64,000 bases of DNA from Bacteroidia bacterium. Its GTDB lineage: Bacteria; Bacteroidota; Bacteroidia; Flavobacteriales_D; Sanyastnellaceae. The stretch spans positions 62,001-126,000 of the forward strand of contig JAUICJ010000001.1 of assembly GCA_030427925.1 (NCBI GenBank), in the 5' to 3' direction. The notes beneath the pieces are model-generated. The model did not search any database. It had not been told where the DNA came from and saw only the letters and a list, made by a program, of their open reading frames with translations. Of the stretch, positions 53,213-61,761 are shown piece after piece. The position numbers and the translations under genes are program-made. Position 1 is the stretch's first letter. Every line of letters starts with the position of its first letter.

Positions 53213-53992
53213 ATGAACCCCACCGTTACCCTTCCCGTCTTGAGCATGCTCCTTGGAGGCACGCTCTTTGAAATCGACCTGGGCCGGCCGTTTGACTTGT
53301 CGCTGCCGTTGATCGCGGATCGCGAGGGGCCGTCGGCTTGGTACGTAGAACCGTTGACCATTGAACCCGTGCGGGCCAACGGCTGGGTGGGCGCGGTGGC
53401 CGAAGGTGGAAGCGTGAATTTCCGGGACATCGCCTTCAACCCCCACGGCCACGGCACGCACACGGAATGCGTGGGCCACATCACGGAGGTCGTGCACTCG
53501 GTGAACGATGTGGAAATTCCAGCCTTTCTGGACGCGTACGTGGTCTCCTTGACGCCTGAGGAAACGGCCGCGGGGGACCTCGTTCTGCGGGCCGCCGCCT
53601 TGCTCGATTCGTTGCCCGACGAGCCAGTTTCAGCCGTCATCGTCCGGACCTTGCCCAATGCACCCGAGAAACAAACCCGCAACTGGTCGAACACGAACCC
53701 GCCCTATTTCGAAGCCATCGGACTCGCCGGCCTCGCCCAACGTGGGGTGGAGCACCTTCTGGTCGACCTGCCGTCAGTGGATCGGGAGGAGGACGAAGGG
53801 GAGTTGGCCGGACACCGGGCCTTTTGGCAACTCGACGAGCGGAATGCCCCGAGAATGGACGCCACCATCACCGAGTTCATCTTCGTACCGGACGAGCTCC
53901 CGGACGGTTGGTGCGCCCTGAACTTGCAAACGGCCGCGTTCGTCAACGACGCAACGCCCAGCCGCCCTGTAGTTTATCCCATCAAACCATAA
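53213..53992 (+). CDS. Cyclase-family / kynurenine formamidase-like hydrolase
   Basis: A 259-residue putative metal-dependent amidohydrolase of the cyclase family (PF04199 type). The metal-binding signature is visible as NPHGHGTHTECVGH, and WSNTNPPYFEAIGLAGLAQR with VDLPSVDREED complete the fold. In homologues the first His and the Asp/Glu-His pair bind zinc or manganese; substrates include formylkynurenine, but no kyn genes are present here, so the substrate is unknown. I chose the ATG at 53213, six bases after a TATCTTCC box; the frame is open upstream but would run through the terminator. Confidence 0.88.
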   Translation: MNPTVTLPVLSMLLGGTLFEIDLGRPFDLSLPLIADREGPSAWYVEPLTIEPVRANGWVGAVAEGGSVNFRDIAFNPHGHGTHTECVGHITEVVHSVNDVEIPAFLDAYVVSLTPEETAAGDLVLRAAALLDSLPDEPVSAVIVRTLPNAPEKQTRNWSNTNPPYFEAIGLAGLAQRGVEHLLVDLPSVDREEDEGELAGHRAFWQLDERNAPRMDATITEFIFVPDELPDGWCALNLQTAAFVNDATPSRPVVYPIKP

Positions 53993-54013
53993 ACCTTCAA
54001 CCCTGCCTGAATC

Positions 54014-54424
54014 ATGAAACACTTCCATGCCTTTGCGCTCATCGCCTTGCTCGGAGCGGTGGGCTGCACGAACACCTACCGCAGCGCCAAGCTCTCGGAG
54101 AGCGAAGTGGTGCTCGACATCGCCCCCGTCCAAGTGGACATCGCCGTGGACACCACCGTCACGCTCTCGGGCGTTACCGAATCGACCGTCATCCTGGGCT
54201 TCATTCGTTTGGGCGAAAACAACTACGCGCTTTACCCCCACATGCAATTCGAACGCGGCCCCGGCCGAACGGAGAAGCAAATCGCCGTCTCGAATGCGCT
54301 CCAAGGCACGGACTACGACGTCCTCCTCAACCCGAAGTTCATCGTCCAACAACGCCGCGCCCCCTTCGTCTTGCGCACCACCTGCCAAGTCGTCGGTTAC
54401 GGCGGTAAATTCATTTTCGAATGA
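54014..54424 (+). CDS. Small lipoprotein of unknown function
   Basis: A 136-residue predicted lipoprotein. The signal peptide FHAFALIALLGAVGC ends in a lipobox with Cys18. The mature part is beta-rich (VVLDIAPVQVDIAVDTTVTL, FVLRTTCQVVGYGGKF) and shows no family that I recognise. Its stop overlaps the next start (ATGA), so it is translated together with the following outer-membrane protein, which suggests a joint envelope role. It starts 21 bases after the cyclase gene. Confidence 0.75.
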   Translation: MKHFHAFALIALLGAVGCTNTYRSAKLSESEVVLDIAPVQVDIAVDTTVTLSGVTESTVILGFIRLGENNYALYPHMQFERGPGRTEKQIAVSNALQGTDYDVLLNPKFIVQQRRAPFVLRTTCQVVGYGGKFIFE

Positions 54425-55383
54425 ACCGCATGCGCACGGGCTTGATCGCGGCCGGATTGGTCGCCTTCTGCACAGGGGCCTCGGCCCAAAAACTCGATGA
54501 GTCCTTGTTCGATGGGCGGAAGGGCTCGGAGTTTGACTTGAATTCGGCGATGGGGCAATTGTTGGCGGATTTGGACGAGCGCAGGAGCGAACAGTCCGGA
54601 TTCCAAGTGAGCTTTCAATTCTCCTGGATGGTCGCCCCTGAGGGATTCGCGTATGACGATGGATTGAACATCTTGATGCGCACGGCCGAGATCATGTACC
54701 CGGATTGGACGCCGAATCAAGAAGCGGATTTTTCCCAATCGATCTACAACTCCGGCTTGTACAATCAATTTGCTCAAGAGAACCGCGCAGCGCGGCCTTG
54801 GGGGCTGCGGCTGGCCTGGGTGGGCGAGGACGTGCTCCCGGTGAGTTTGTCCATCGGAGCAGGCCAAATGGGCATTGACTACTACATCGAAGGCCGCCTC
54901 CCGGAAGACGACGTCATCGGACTCAACGCGAACCAGGTGCGCGCCGTGACCTTCATCCACGAATACTTCCAAAACAAGTCCGACTTCGGCAACGTCTGGA
55001 ACTTCCCCGACATGTCGCCCCCACCCGCCTTCGGAGCTTACTACCTCGAAGCGGGAATTGGCAAGCGCGTGCATCCGCTGGCTTCGCTGTTCGTTCATTA
55101 CCGGCAGCCCGTAGGCGTTGGAGCCCAAGTCCGAAGCGACCTGCTGGCCGAGAACACCGCGTTCGACAACCCGGTTGTCACCATCCGCGATGGCGCAGCC
55201 GCGCACTTCGGCCCCATCTTCACCATCCAAGCGCAATACCACGGCCGGTTCATGGAATGGGGCATCGAGCGCGTGGTGCGCACCACCCCGTCCGGATCCT
55301 GGCCGGACAACCTCATTTCAAACGGCGCCATCCCCTTCGATGGGCGCTCGCACACGGAATTGTCCGTCGGATTGCGTTTCTGA
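54421..55383 (+). CDS. Predicted outer-membrane protein
   Basis: A 320-residue exported protein with signal peptide MRTGLIAAGLVAFCTGASAQ. The later part has alternating strand patterns (FQVSFQFSWMVAPEGFAY, GLRLAWVGEDVLPVSLSIGA, PLASLFVHYRQPVGVGAQ) and ends TELSVGLRF, with a terminal Phe as in outer-membrane barrels. No known family recognised. It is coupled to the lipoprotein gene upstream, and a terminator follows at 55428. Confidence 0.75.
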   Translation: MNRMRTGLIAAGLVAFCTGASAQKLDESLFDGRKGSEFDLNSAMGQLLADLDERRSEQSGFQVSFQFSWMVAPEGFAYDDGLNILMRTAEIMYPDWTPNQEADFSQSIYNSGLYNQFAQENRAARPWGLRLAWVGEDVLPVSLSIGAGQMGIDYYIEGRLPEDDVIGLNANQVRAVTFIHEYFQNKSDFGNVWNFPDMSPPPAFGAYYLEAGIGKRVHPLASLFVHYRQPVGVGAQVRSDLLAENTAFDNPVVTIRDGAAAHFGPIFTIQAQYHGRFMEWGIERVVRTTPSGSWPDNLISNGAIPFDGRSHTELSVGLRF

Positions 55384-55427
55384 CCAAGACACCCCCTTAA
55401 AATCGCTCAGGCGCCGCGCTTGGGCAC

Positions 55428-55461
55428 AAAAAAGCCCCGCAGTTCGCACTGCGGGGCTTTC
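55428..55461. terminator. Bidirectional intrinsic terminator
   Basis: AGCCCCGCAG (55433-55442) and CTGCGGGGCT (55449-55458) form a perfect 10-bp stem with a 6-base loop, with an A run on the left and TTT on the right. It serves the rightward outer-membrane protein gene and the leftward susD gene, whose stop is at 55479. Confidence 0.92.
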
Positions 55462-55478
55462 CTTTACCAAATCCCTCC

Positions 55479-56948
55479 TCAGTTCACATCCCACCAAAGC
55501 GGGGTGTTCAACGCGTCACCTCCGTTGGCGGTCACGCCCGCGCTCCAAGAAGCGTTGTTGAGTGTCTGCTCGTCGAGTGGGTACTCCATGCGGTGGGGAA
55601 TGCCATCGCCCTCCAACACGCCGTCCGCCGGCAACTGGAGGATGCCGAAGTCGAGGCGGCGCCATTCGGCCCATCCTTCGTAGCCCTGCATGTAGAGGGC
55701 GATCCACTTTTGGCGTCCGATTTTTTCCTTCCAATCGCCTGCAGCCGTGCCGTACGCGACGTCCGCTTGGGCGATGTAGTCAGCGATGGCCGCTTCGTCG
55801 TCGATGCCCCAGAAGTTCATGCTCAAGCCGATGGCCGCGTTGTAGTGCTCCTCCGCAGACAAGATGCTCGTCCAACCGCGCTCGGCCGCTTCCGCTGCCA
55901 AGAAGTGGGTTTGAGCGGCGTCGAAGAAGATGCCTGGGAAGTCCCCTGCGAGGATGCCTTCAGCGCGTTGGCTGACGGCGGCGTTGGGCGTCAACGCCGC
56001 GTTCGCCTCATCCAAGCCGTACACCTCACCCACGTATTCGCCGTCCGCGTTCATCGCGTAGTAGGCGCCCATGCGGGGATCGTTCAAGCTCGCCAATACG
56101 TCCACCATGGTGTTCGAAGCCGCGAAGTCGTTCCGCGTCTTGTAGTCCTCGTTGATGGGGTTGTTGTTCGGAGCGCCCGGCAAGTAGTTGAACAGGGCGT
56201 TGTCCTCGTTGCCGACGATCAACATGCCGGTGCCGAGTGCTTGCTCCGCTGCTGCTTGCGCGGCTGCAGGGCTCACATCCGCCATGCGCATCGCGACGCG
56301 CAACTTGAGCGAGTTGCCGAACTTCGTCCACATGTCCATGTCACCGCCGTAGATCTGGTCGCCCGAAGGGCCCGCACCGCCGTCCATTCCGGACAACGCG
56401 TCGTTGATCAGGGTGAGCAGGTTCGTGTAGACCGTGGCTTGGTCGTCGTAGGCTGGGGTCGTGTTTTCCACGCCCATCAGCGCTTCGCTCATGGGAATGG
56501 CGCCGTATGCATCGGTCAAATGCTGGTAGGTCCAAGCTTGGAGCAACTTCGCAACGGCGATTTGGTTCGCGTTGGAACCGAAGCCGTTGACGTCCTCGGG
56601 CGTGTCGGTGTTCAGGTCGATGATGCGCTGCAAATCAGCCAACGGCCCTGCATAGAAGTCGCGCCACGCGCCGTTCGCCGTTTCCACGCGGAACCGGTAA
56701 CGGCTCTCGTTTGAATACTGGTTCGATGACCAGTACTGCGCGAGCTGCATGCCGCGGCGGCTGCCCCAGAAGGCATCGTAGTATTCGTCCATGATCCGCT
56801 TTTGGGAAGCGGTCAAGAGGAAACCCGGGGAGACGGAAGTCGGCTCGTTCGGGTTCGTGTTGATCTCCTCGAAGTCCTTCCGGCATCCCGTGAAGGCGAT
56901 GGCGCCGATCAAGCCCATCAGGAGAAACAGTTGTTTGTTCATTTTCAT
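55479..56948 (-). CDS. SusD/RagB-family outer-membrane lipoprotein
   Basis: A 489-residue surface lipoprotein that would form the lid of the adjacent SusC channel and bind its ligand. The signal peptide ends IAFTGC, and the mature N terminus (RKDFEEINTNPNEPTSVSPG) is the typical SusD start. Helical TPR-like segments follow: AKLLQAWTYQHLTDAYGAIP, LINDALSGMDGG, NSLKLRVAMRMADVSPAAA, and a C-terminal KWIALYMQGYEGWAEWRRLD. This layout fits the SusD-like 2 subfamily. It lies 20 bases after susC and is cotranscribed. No glycoside hydrolase or peptidase gene is next to it, so the ligand is unknown. Confidence 0.95.
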   Translation of the reverse strand: MKMNKQLFLLMGLIGAIAFTGCRKDFEEINTNPNEPTSVSPGFLLTASQKRIMDEYYDAFWGSRRGMQLAQYWSSNQYSNESRYRFRVETANGAWRDFYAGPLADLQRIIDLNTDTPEDVNGFGSNANQIAVAKLLQAWTYQHLTDAYGAIPMSEALMGVENTTPAYDDQATVYTNLLTLINDALSGMDGGAGPSGDQIYGGDMDMWTKFGNSLKLRVAMRMADVSPAAAQAAAEQALGTGMLIVGNEDNALFNYLPGAPNNNPINEDYKTRNDFAASNTMVDVLASLNDPRMGAYYAMNADGEYVGEVYGLDEANAALTPNAAVSQRAEGILAGDFPGIFFDAAQTHFLAAEAAERGWTSILSAEEHYNAAIGLSMNFWGIDDEAAIADYIAQADVAYGTAAGDWKEKIGRQKWIALYMQGYEGWAEWRRLDFGILQLPADGVLEGDGIPHRMEYPLDEQTLNNASWSAGVTANGGDALNTPLWWDVN

Positions 56949-56968
56949 GATAGAGATGGGTTAAGGGA

Positions 56969-59900
56969 TCAGAGGTTGAACTTCAGGTTGATGCCGATGG
57001 TGCGCTCAGCGGGCAGCTGACCGCCTTCGAAACCTTGGACGTTGGAAGCTGAGGTGGCCACCTCCGGATCGATGTGCGGAACGTTCTTGTGCAAGATCGC
57101 GAGGTTGCGACCGAACACGCCCACGCTGATGTTGCTGAACGGCAAACCGCTCGTCATGTCGCTCGGCAAGTTGTAGTCCAAACGCATCTCCCGCAACTTC
57201 ACGAAGCTGGCGTCGTATTGGTCAGCCGCGTGGATGACGTAACCTTGGTTGGCGAAGAAGTGATCCTGGGCGCCAATGACCGACGTGTTCGCTTCTCCCG
57301 TGGACGCGTAAACGCCCTCGACGACGATGCCCTCCTCGCGGATGTTGTTCTCGGCGGTTTCAGCGAGCGTGCCGGAGTACTTGCCCCACTGGTTCGAGTA
57401 GCTGTGGATGGAACCGCCTTTTTGGAAGTCCACCAACGCGTAGAAACTCAGGTTCTTGTACTGCAAGGTGGTGTTCACACCGCCCGTGAAGTCCGGGAGG
57501 ATGGTTCCGATCGGCACCACTTCGTCCGTGTACAGGTAGAAGCCGTCGTCGTCCACGAGCTTGTTGCCCGCGTCGTCGTAGAGGAAGTCGTAGCCGTAGA
57601 ACGTGCCGAGCGGTTGGCCCGGGCGCGCTTCAAGCGTGACGCCGAAGAGGGACGTGTAGCGGATGTTCTCCACGCCGTCAGCCAAGGAAACGAGCTCGTT
57701 TTGGTTCTTCGCAAAGTTGAAGCCGATGTCCCAACGGAAATCCTCGGTCATCACCGGCGTGCCGCTCAACGCGAGCTCGATGCCCTTGTTGTTCGTCTCC
57801 CCCGCGTTCAACACCGTGCTGCTGTAGCCGCTGGCTGCAGAAACCGGCACGTTGAAGATGAGGTCCTTCGTCGTGCTGTTGTAGTAGGTGAAGTCCAAAC
57901 GCAACCGGTCGAGGAAGAAGTTTGCCTCCACACCCGCCTCGAAGCTGGACGTGATTTCCGGACGGAGGTTCGGGTTGTTCTGTGCGTTCGGAACCGTGGC
58001 CGAACCGCTCGAACCGAAGTTCGTGTTGATGGCGTACGTCACGCCCGTGCGGTACGGATCGGTGTCGTTACCGACCTGTGCCCAACCGACGCGCACCTTA
58101 CCGAAGCTCAGCGCCGGGATGTCCACCACTTCGCTGAACACATAGCTCGCCGTGGCCGACGGGTAGAAGTAGCTGTTGTTCTCCGTCGGGAGCGTCGAGC
58201 TCCAGTCGTTCCGGCCCGTGATGTCGAGGAACAACGTGCGCTGGAAGCCCAAGCTCACGCTACCGAGGACGGAGTTCACGACCTTTTGGTCCTGGTAATC
58301 CAACACCTCGTAACCCGAAGCCCCGTTCGTGACGGTGTACAGGCCAGCGGTGTTCAAACCACCCAACGTGTACGCGCCCAAGCTCTTGTAATCGCGAATC
58401 CGGCGGTTGACGCCCAAGAAACCGGTGATGTTCAAGTCGTCGTTGAGGTCTTTCACGAAGTTCAAGTACGCGTCGAGGTTCGTTTCCTGCAACTGGCGCG
58501 TGTACTCGCTGTAGTAAGGCTCGCGGACGCCACCGACTGCGATGCGCTCTTCGCGGCGATCGATGTAGAAGTCGGTCAAGGCGCGGCCCATGAGGCTGAA
58601 GACGTCGTTGATTTGGTAGTTCAACGTGATGTTGCCAAACACGCGATCCCGCTGGTCATTCTGCACGTTCATGTACCGCTCCCAGAACGGGTTGTCCCAG
58701 TAGTGCGGCGACGCGTCCGTGACGCTGTTGCGGTTCCACGTCCGATGCGATCCGTCCGGGTTCATGTAGTTGCGCAAGCGGTCCATGCTCAACTGGCGCT
58801 GGCCCCACTGCGTGAACTGGCTCATCACCGACTCACCGTAACCGGTCAGCGGCCGGCCCTCGCCGATGCTTTGCACGTAGTTCGCGCTGACCGAAGCCTT
58901 GAGCTTTTCGGAAACCTGGTTCGCGCCCGCGAACGAGAGCGTGTTCCGATTGAGCGATGAGTTTTCGTAAACCCCCGTTTGGTTGTGGTTCGTGTAAGAC
59001 AAACGGAACGAGCTCACATCCGAAGCGCCCGTGACCGAGAAGTTGTTCGAGTACGTCACGCCGGTTTGGAAGAATTCCTCCACGTCCGACTCAGTGGGAG
59101 CCCAAGGGCGGGCCACACCGAAGTCCTCGTCGCCTTCGTAATCGTACCAGCTGTCCCAGTGGCGGACCAGCGTGCCGTCCAGCGCCGGGCCCCACGATCC
59201 GTCGTAACCGTAGTCCGGAATCGGATGGCCGCCGATGGTGTCAACCCAAGCCGTGCCGGGGCCACCGCCGTAGCTGTTTTGGTAATCCGGCAAGACGTAC
59301 ACGTCATTGAACATGACGCTCGAGCTGACCGAAACGCCCAAACCGCGCTTGCCCGAAGCCTGGTATCCGGCTCCCGACTTCGTGGTGATGACGATGGCAC
59401 CGTTCGAGGCGCGCGATCCGTAGAGGGCCGCAGCGGCCGGGCCCTTCAAGACCGACACCGACTCGATGTCGTCCGGGTTCAAATCCTGGATGGCGTTTCC
59501 GTAGTCGTATCCACCTGCTGAACGCTGCTGGTTCGCGGTCGAGTAGTCCGAGTTGTCCATGGGAACCCCGTCCACCACGAAGAGCGGCTGGTTGTCGCCC
59601 GTGATCGAGCTGGCGCCGCGCAAGAGGATTTTCGAAGACGAACCGATGGACGTGCCCGACGTGACCTGCACCCCGGCGATCTTACCGGTCATTGAGCGCA
59701 CGACGTTTTCCGTTTTTGCTTGCGTGAAGGCGTCGTTGCCCAACTCCTGAACGGAGTAGCCAAGGGCCTTCTTTTCGCGGGAAACCCCGAGGGCCGTCAC
59801 CACCACCTCGTCGAGGGCGACACCGCTCTCCAACTTGACGTTGACGGTGGTGTTTCCATCGAGCTTGATGCGCGTGGTGTTGTACCCCACAAAGCTGAAC

Positions 59901-60109
59901 ACGAGGGCATCCGATGATGGATCTGCTTGAAGGGAGAATCGCCCGTCCAAATCCGTAAACACCCCAGTTCCGGTTCCGTCGACCACGACCGTCACTCCGG
60001 GAAGGGATTCCCCTGAGCTCTTGTCAGTGACCGTACCGGACACTTGGGTTTGGGCCCAGCTAGTTCCTGCGAACAGCAAGGCCATGAAAAAGAGCAGTTG
60101 TGCTTTCAT
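56969..60109 (-). CDS. SusC/RagA-family TonB-dependent outer-membrane transporter
   Basis: A 1,046-residue TonB-linked receptor that imports a large ligand across the outer membrane with SusD. The signal peptide is MKAQLLFFMALLFAGTSWAQ. A carboxypeptidase-regulatory-like domain follows (VSGTVTDKSSGESLPGVTVV to about residue 95), then the plug domain with VRSMTGKIAGVQVTSGTSIG and RGASSITGDNQPLFVVDGVP, then the barrel, ending RTIGINLKFNL. I used the internal ATG at 60109, which gives a clean signal peptide; an ATG two codons earlier is equally possible. The 144-base gap upstream holds no clear promoter, so it may be read from the sensor kinase gene or its own promoter. Confidence 0.96.
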   Translation of the reverse strand: MKAQLLFFMALLFAGTSWAQTQVSGTVTDKSSGESLPGVTVVVDGTGTGVFTDLDGRFSLQADPSSDALVFSFVGYNTTRIKLDGNTTVNVKLESGVALDEVVVTALGVSREKKALGYSVQELGNDAFTQAKTENVVRSMTGKIAGVQVTSGTSIGSSSKILLRGASSITGDNQPLFVVDGVPMDNSDYSTANQQRSAGGYDYGNAIQDLNPDDIESVSVLKGPAAAALYGSRASNGAIVITTKSGAGYQASGKRGLGVSVSSSVMFNDVYVLPDYQNSYGGGPGTAWVDTIGGHPIPDYGYDGSWGPALDGTLVRHWDSWYDYEGDEDFGVARPWAPTESDVEEFFQTGVTYSNNFSVTGASDVSSFRLSYTNHNQTGVYENSSLNRNTLSFAGANQVSEKLKASVSANYVQSIGEGRPLTGYGESVMSQFTQWGQRQLSMDRLRNYMNPDGSHRTWNRNSVTDASPHYWDNPFWERYMNVQNDQRDRVFGNITLNYQINDVFSLMGRALTDFYIDRREERIAVGGVREPYYSEYTRQLQETNLDAYLNFVKDLNDDLNITGFLGVNRRIRDYKSLGAYTLGGLNTAGLYTVTNGASGYEVLDYQDQKVVNSVLGSVSLGFQRTLFLDITGRNDWSSTLPTENNSYFYPSATASYVFSEVVDIPALSFGKVRVGWAQVGNDTDPYRTGVTYAINTNFGSSGSATVPNAQNNPNLRPEITSSFEAGVEANFFLDRLRLDFTYYNSTTKDLIFNVPVSAASGYSSTVLNAGETNNKGIELALSGTPVMTEDFRWDIGFNFAKNQNELVSLADGVENIRYTSLFGVTLEARPGQPLGTFYGYDFLYDDAGNKLVDDDGFYLYTDEVVPIGTILPDFTGGVNTTLQYKNLSFYALVDFQKGGSIHSYSNQWGKYSGTLAETAENNIREEGIVVEGVYASTGEANTSVIGAQDHFFANQGYVIHAADQYDASFVKLREMRLDYNLPSDMTSGLPFSNISVGVFGRNLAILHKNVPHIDPEVATSASNVQGFEGGQLPAERTIGINLKFNL

Positions 60110-60253
60110 GAACAAACGGTTTAGTTGTTTTCAGTCGTTTGGGAACACCCTACCGAGTCAAAAAGACACGGTATAGAAAGCAAGTATCGGCACAATGAAT
60201 AACAAAAGCTTATGCTTGAGTTAACATATTTTCCCCGTATGACGGTGGAAAAG

Positions 60254-61684
60254 TCACTCCAGTGCTGTAGGCAACCACACTGAAAACGTGGTGCCCTCTC
60301 CCTGTATCGAGGCGACTTCAATGCTTCCACCGAAGTGATTTACAAGCATTTGGGCCATACTCAGACCCAATCCTGTTCCACTGGATTTCGTGGTGAACCG
60401 CGGTTCAAAAATCCGGTCAAGTCGTTCGGTGGCGATGCCCACGCCCTCGTCGATGACGCGCACGAGGCAACCTTGGCCCGCTCCTTCTGCTTGGATGCGC
60501 ACGGAACCCGCCCCCTTTTCTTCTACGGCCTGTACGGCGTTGGACAGGAGGTTGTTGAACACGCGGAGCAGGTGCTTGCGGGTTCCCCGGACCATCAGGT
60601 CTTCTTCGGGCAAGACCGCAACGACGCCATGAGGTTCGTACAAAATCGCCGACGCAGTAATCACTTCCTTGAGGTCCACGTGTTCAAAACGGTCCGGATC
60701 GATGCTCGCCATTTGGGAGAAGTCGCTGGCCACGGCGGTGAGCACGTCGATTTGGGCAATGGCCATCGGGGCGAATCGCTCCACGCGCTGGGCCAAATTC
60801 GGTCGGTCTTCCCGGACCGCCCGCTCCAGCTGTTGCACGCCGAGCTTCAGCGGCGTTAGGGGATTCTTGATTTCATGGGCCACTTGCATCGCCATGGAAC
60901 GCCAGGCACCCTCGCGCTCGGACTTTGCCAGTTCGTCGACCTTCTCTTTCAGCGCGCCCAGCAGGGCATTGTACTGCTTCACGAGCTCACCGATGGCGTC
61001 GGATCCTTCGTAGTGAATGGGGTCCTGCGCGGTGGTCAAGTCGAGTTTGCTGAGGCGCTCGCGCAATGCGGTGAGCGGACGGACGATGTTGTTCGTCAGG
61101 AAGATGGCGAGCAGCCCAGCGCCGATGAACAGGGCGATGTACAACGGCGCCAAATTCGCAACGAACGGCAAAAAGCCGCTGGTTTCCATTTGGCGCTTGT
61201 CGTACCGAACGTTGGCGATGGTCACCACATCCCCTTGGTGGTCCCGAAAGTTCCAGTAGGCCATGATGTAATCGCCGTAGTCGATGTCCTCGCCTTCGGA
61301 TTCGATTTGGGCGTGCAGATCCTCCATGATGTCCGGGGGAACCTGAAGCAACGCGGTGCTGTCGCTCGGGGCCCCGAAAAGGGAACTGATGAGCAACTTT
61401 CCCTCTGGATTGTAGAGGCTGATGCTGAGTCCGTGAATGTCCGAGAGCTCACAGATTCGATCGGAAAAAAGCGCGGGAATGACCTCGTCGGACCACGCGC
61501 CTTCGTAATTGTTGAACGCGTATTCCAAACTCCGCTCCACCGCCGCTTCCTTGCGCTGCAGCCGCAATTTGTTGTAGACTTCCTGCTGCTCCAGATCAAA
61601 CCGAAAAGCGACCAACCCCGTGCCGACCAGTGCGAGCACAATCAAAGCAAACATGCCCAGGAGGATGCGAATGCGGAAACCCAT
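60254..61684 (-). CDS. HAMP sensor histidine kinase
   Basis: A 476-residue membrane kinase. The first helix (IRILLGMFALIVLALVGTGL) and a second one (PLYIALFIGAGLLAIFLTNN) enclose a periplasmic sensor of about 150 residues, then HAMP (RPLTALRERLSKLDLTTAQ), the His box VAHEIKNPLTPLKLGVQQL and an ATPase domain with NNLLSNAVQAVEEK, DEGVGIA and SSGTGLGLSMAQ. The kinase core resembles NtrY-type kinases. No response regulator is adjacent, so its partner is elsewhere. The ATG follows a TAGCTTCG promoter-like box by four bases, and the atp-operon terminator stands just upstream. Confidence 0.95.
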   Translation of the reverse strand: MGFRIRILLGMFALIVLALVGTGLVAFRFDLEQQEVYNKLRLQRKEAAVERSLEYAFNNYEGAWSDEVIPALFSDRICELSDIHGLSISLYNPEGKLLISSLFGAPSDSTALLQVPPDIMEDLHAQIESEGEDIDYGDYIMAYWNFRDHQGDVVTIANVRYDKRQMETSGFLPFVANLAPLYIALFIGAGLLAIFLTNNIVRPLTALRERLSKLDLTTAQDPIHYEGSDAIGELVKQYNALLGALKEKVDELAKSEREGAWRSMAMQVAHEIKNPLTPLKLGVQQLERAVREDRPNLAQRVERFAPMAIAQIDVLTAVASDFSQMASIDPDRFEHVDLKEVITASAILYEPHGVVAVLPEEDLMVRGTRKHLLRVFNNLLSNAVQAVEEKGAGSVRIQAEGAGQGCLVRVIDEGVGIATERLDRIFEPRFTTKSSGTGLGLSMAQMLVNHFGGSIEVASIQGEGTTFSVWLPTALE

Positions 61685-61708
61685 GGAACGAAGCTAGTGC
61701 AGGGAATG

Positions 61709-61739
61709 AAAAAGCCCGCTGTTGAGGAGCGGGCTTTTT
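61709..61739 (-). terminator. Intrinsic terminator of the ATP synthase operon
   Basis: AAAAAGCCCGCT (61709-61720) and AGCGGGCTTTTT (61728-61739) form a 12-bp stem with a 7-base loop. Read on the minus strand, GC-rich pairs are followed by T-rich sequence. It lies 22 bases beyond the atpG stop and ends the atp transcript before the kinase gene. Confidence 0.92.
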
Positions 61740-61761
61740 CATCGGGACGTGTAGCTTGAAC

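Noticed and set aside
57074-58960. Plus-strand open frame of 628 codons rich in Val, Arg and His
   Set aside because: Antisense to the susC barrel region, whose codon pattern and homology are unambiguous.
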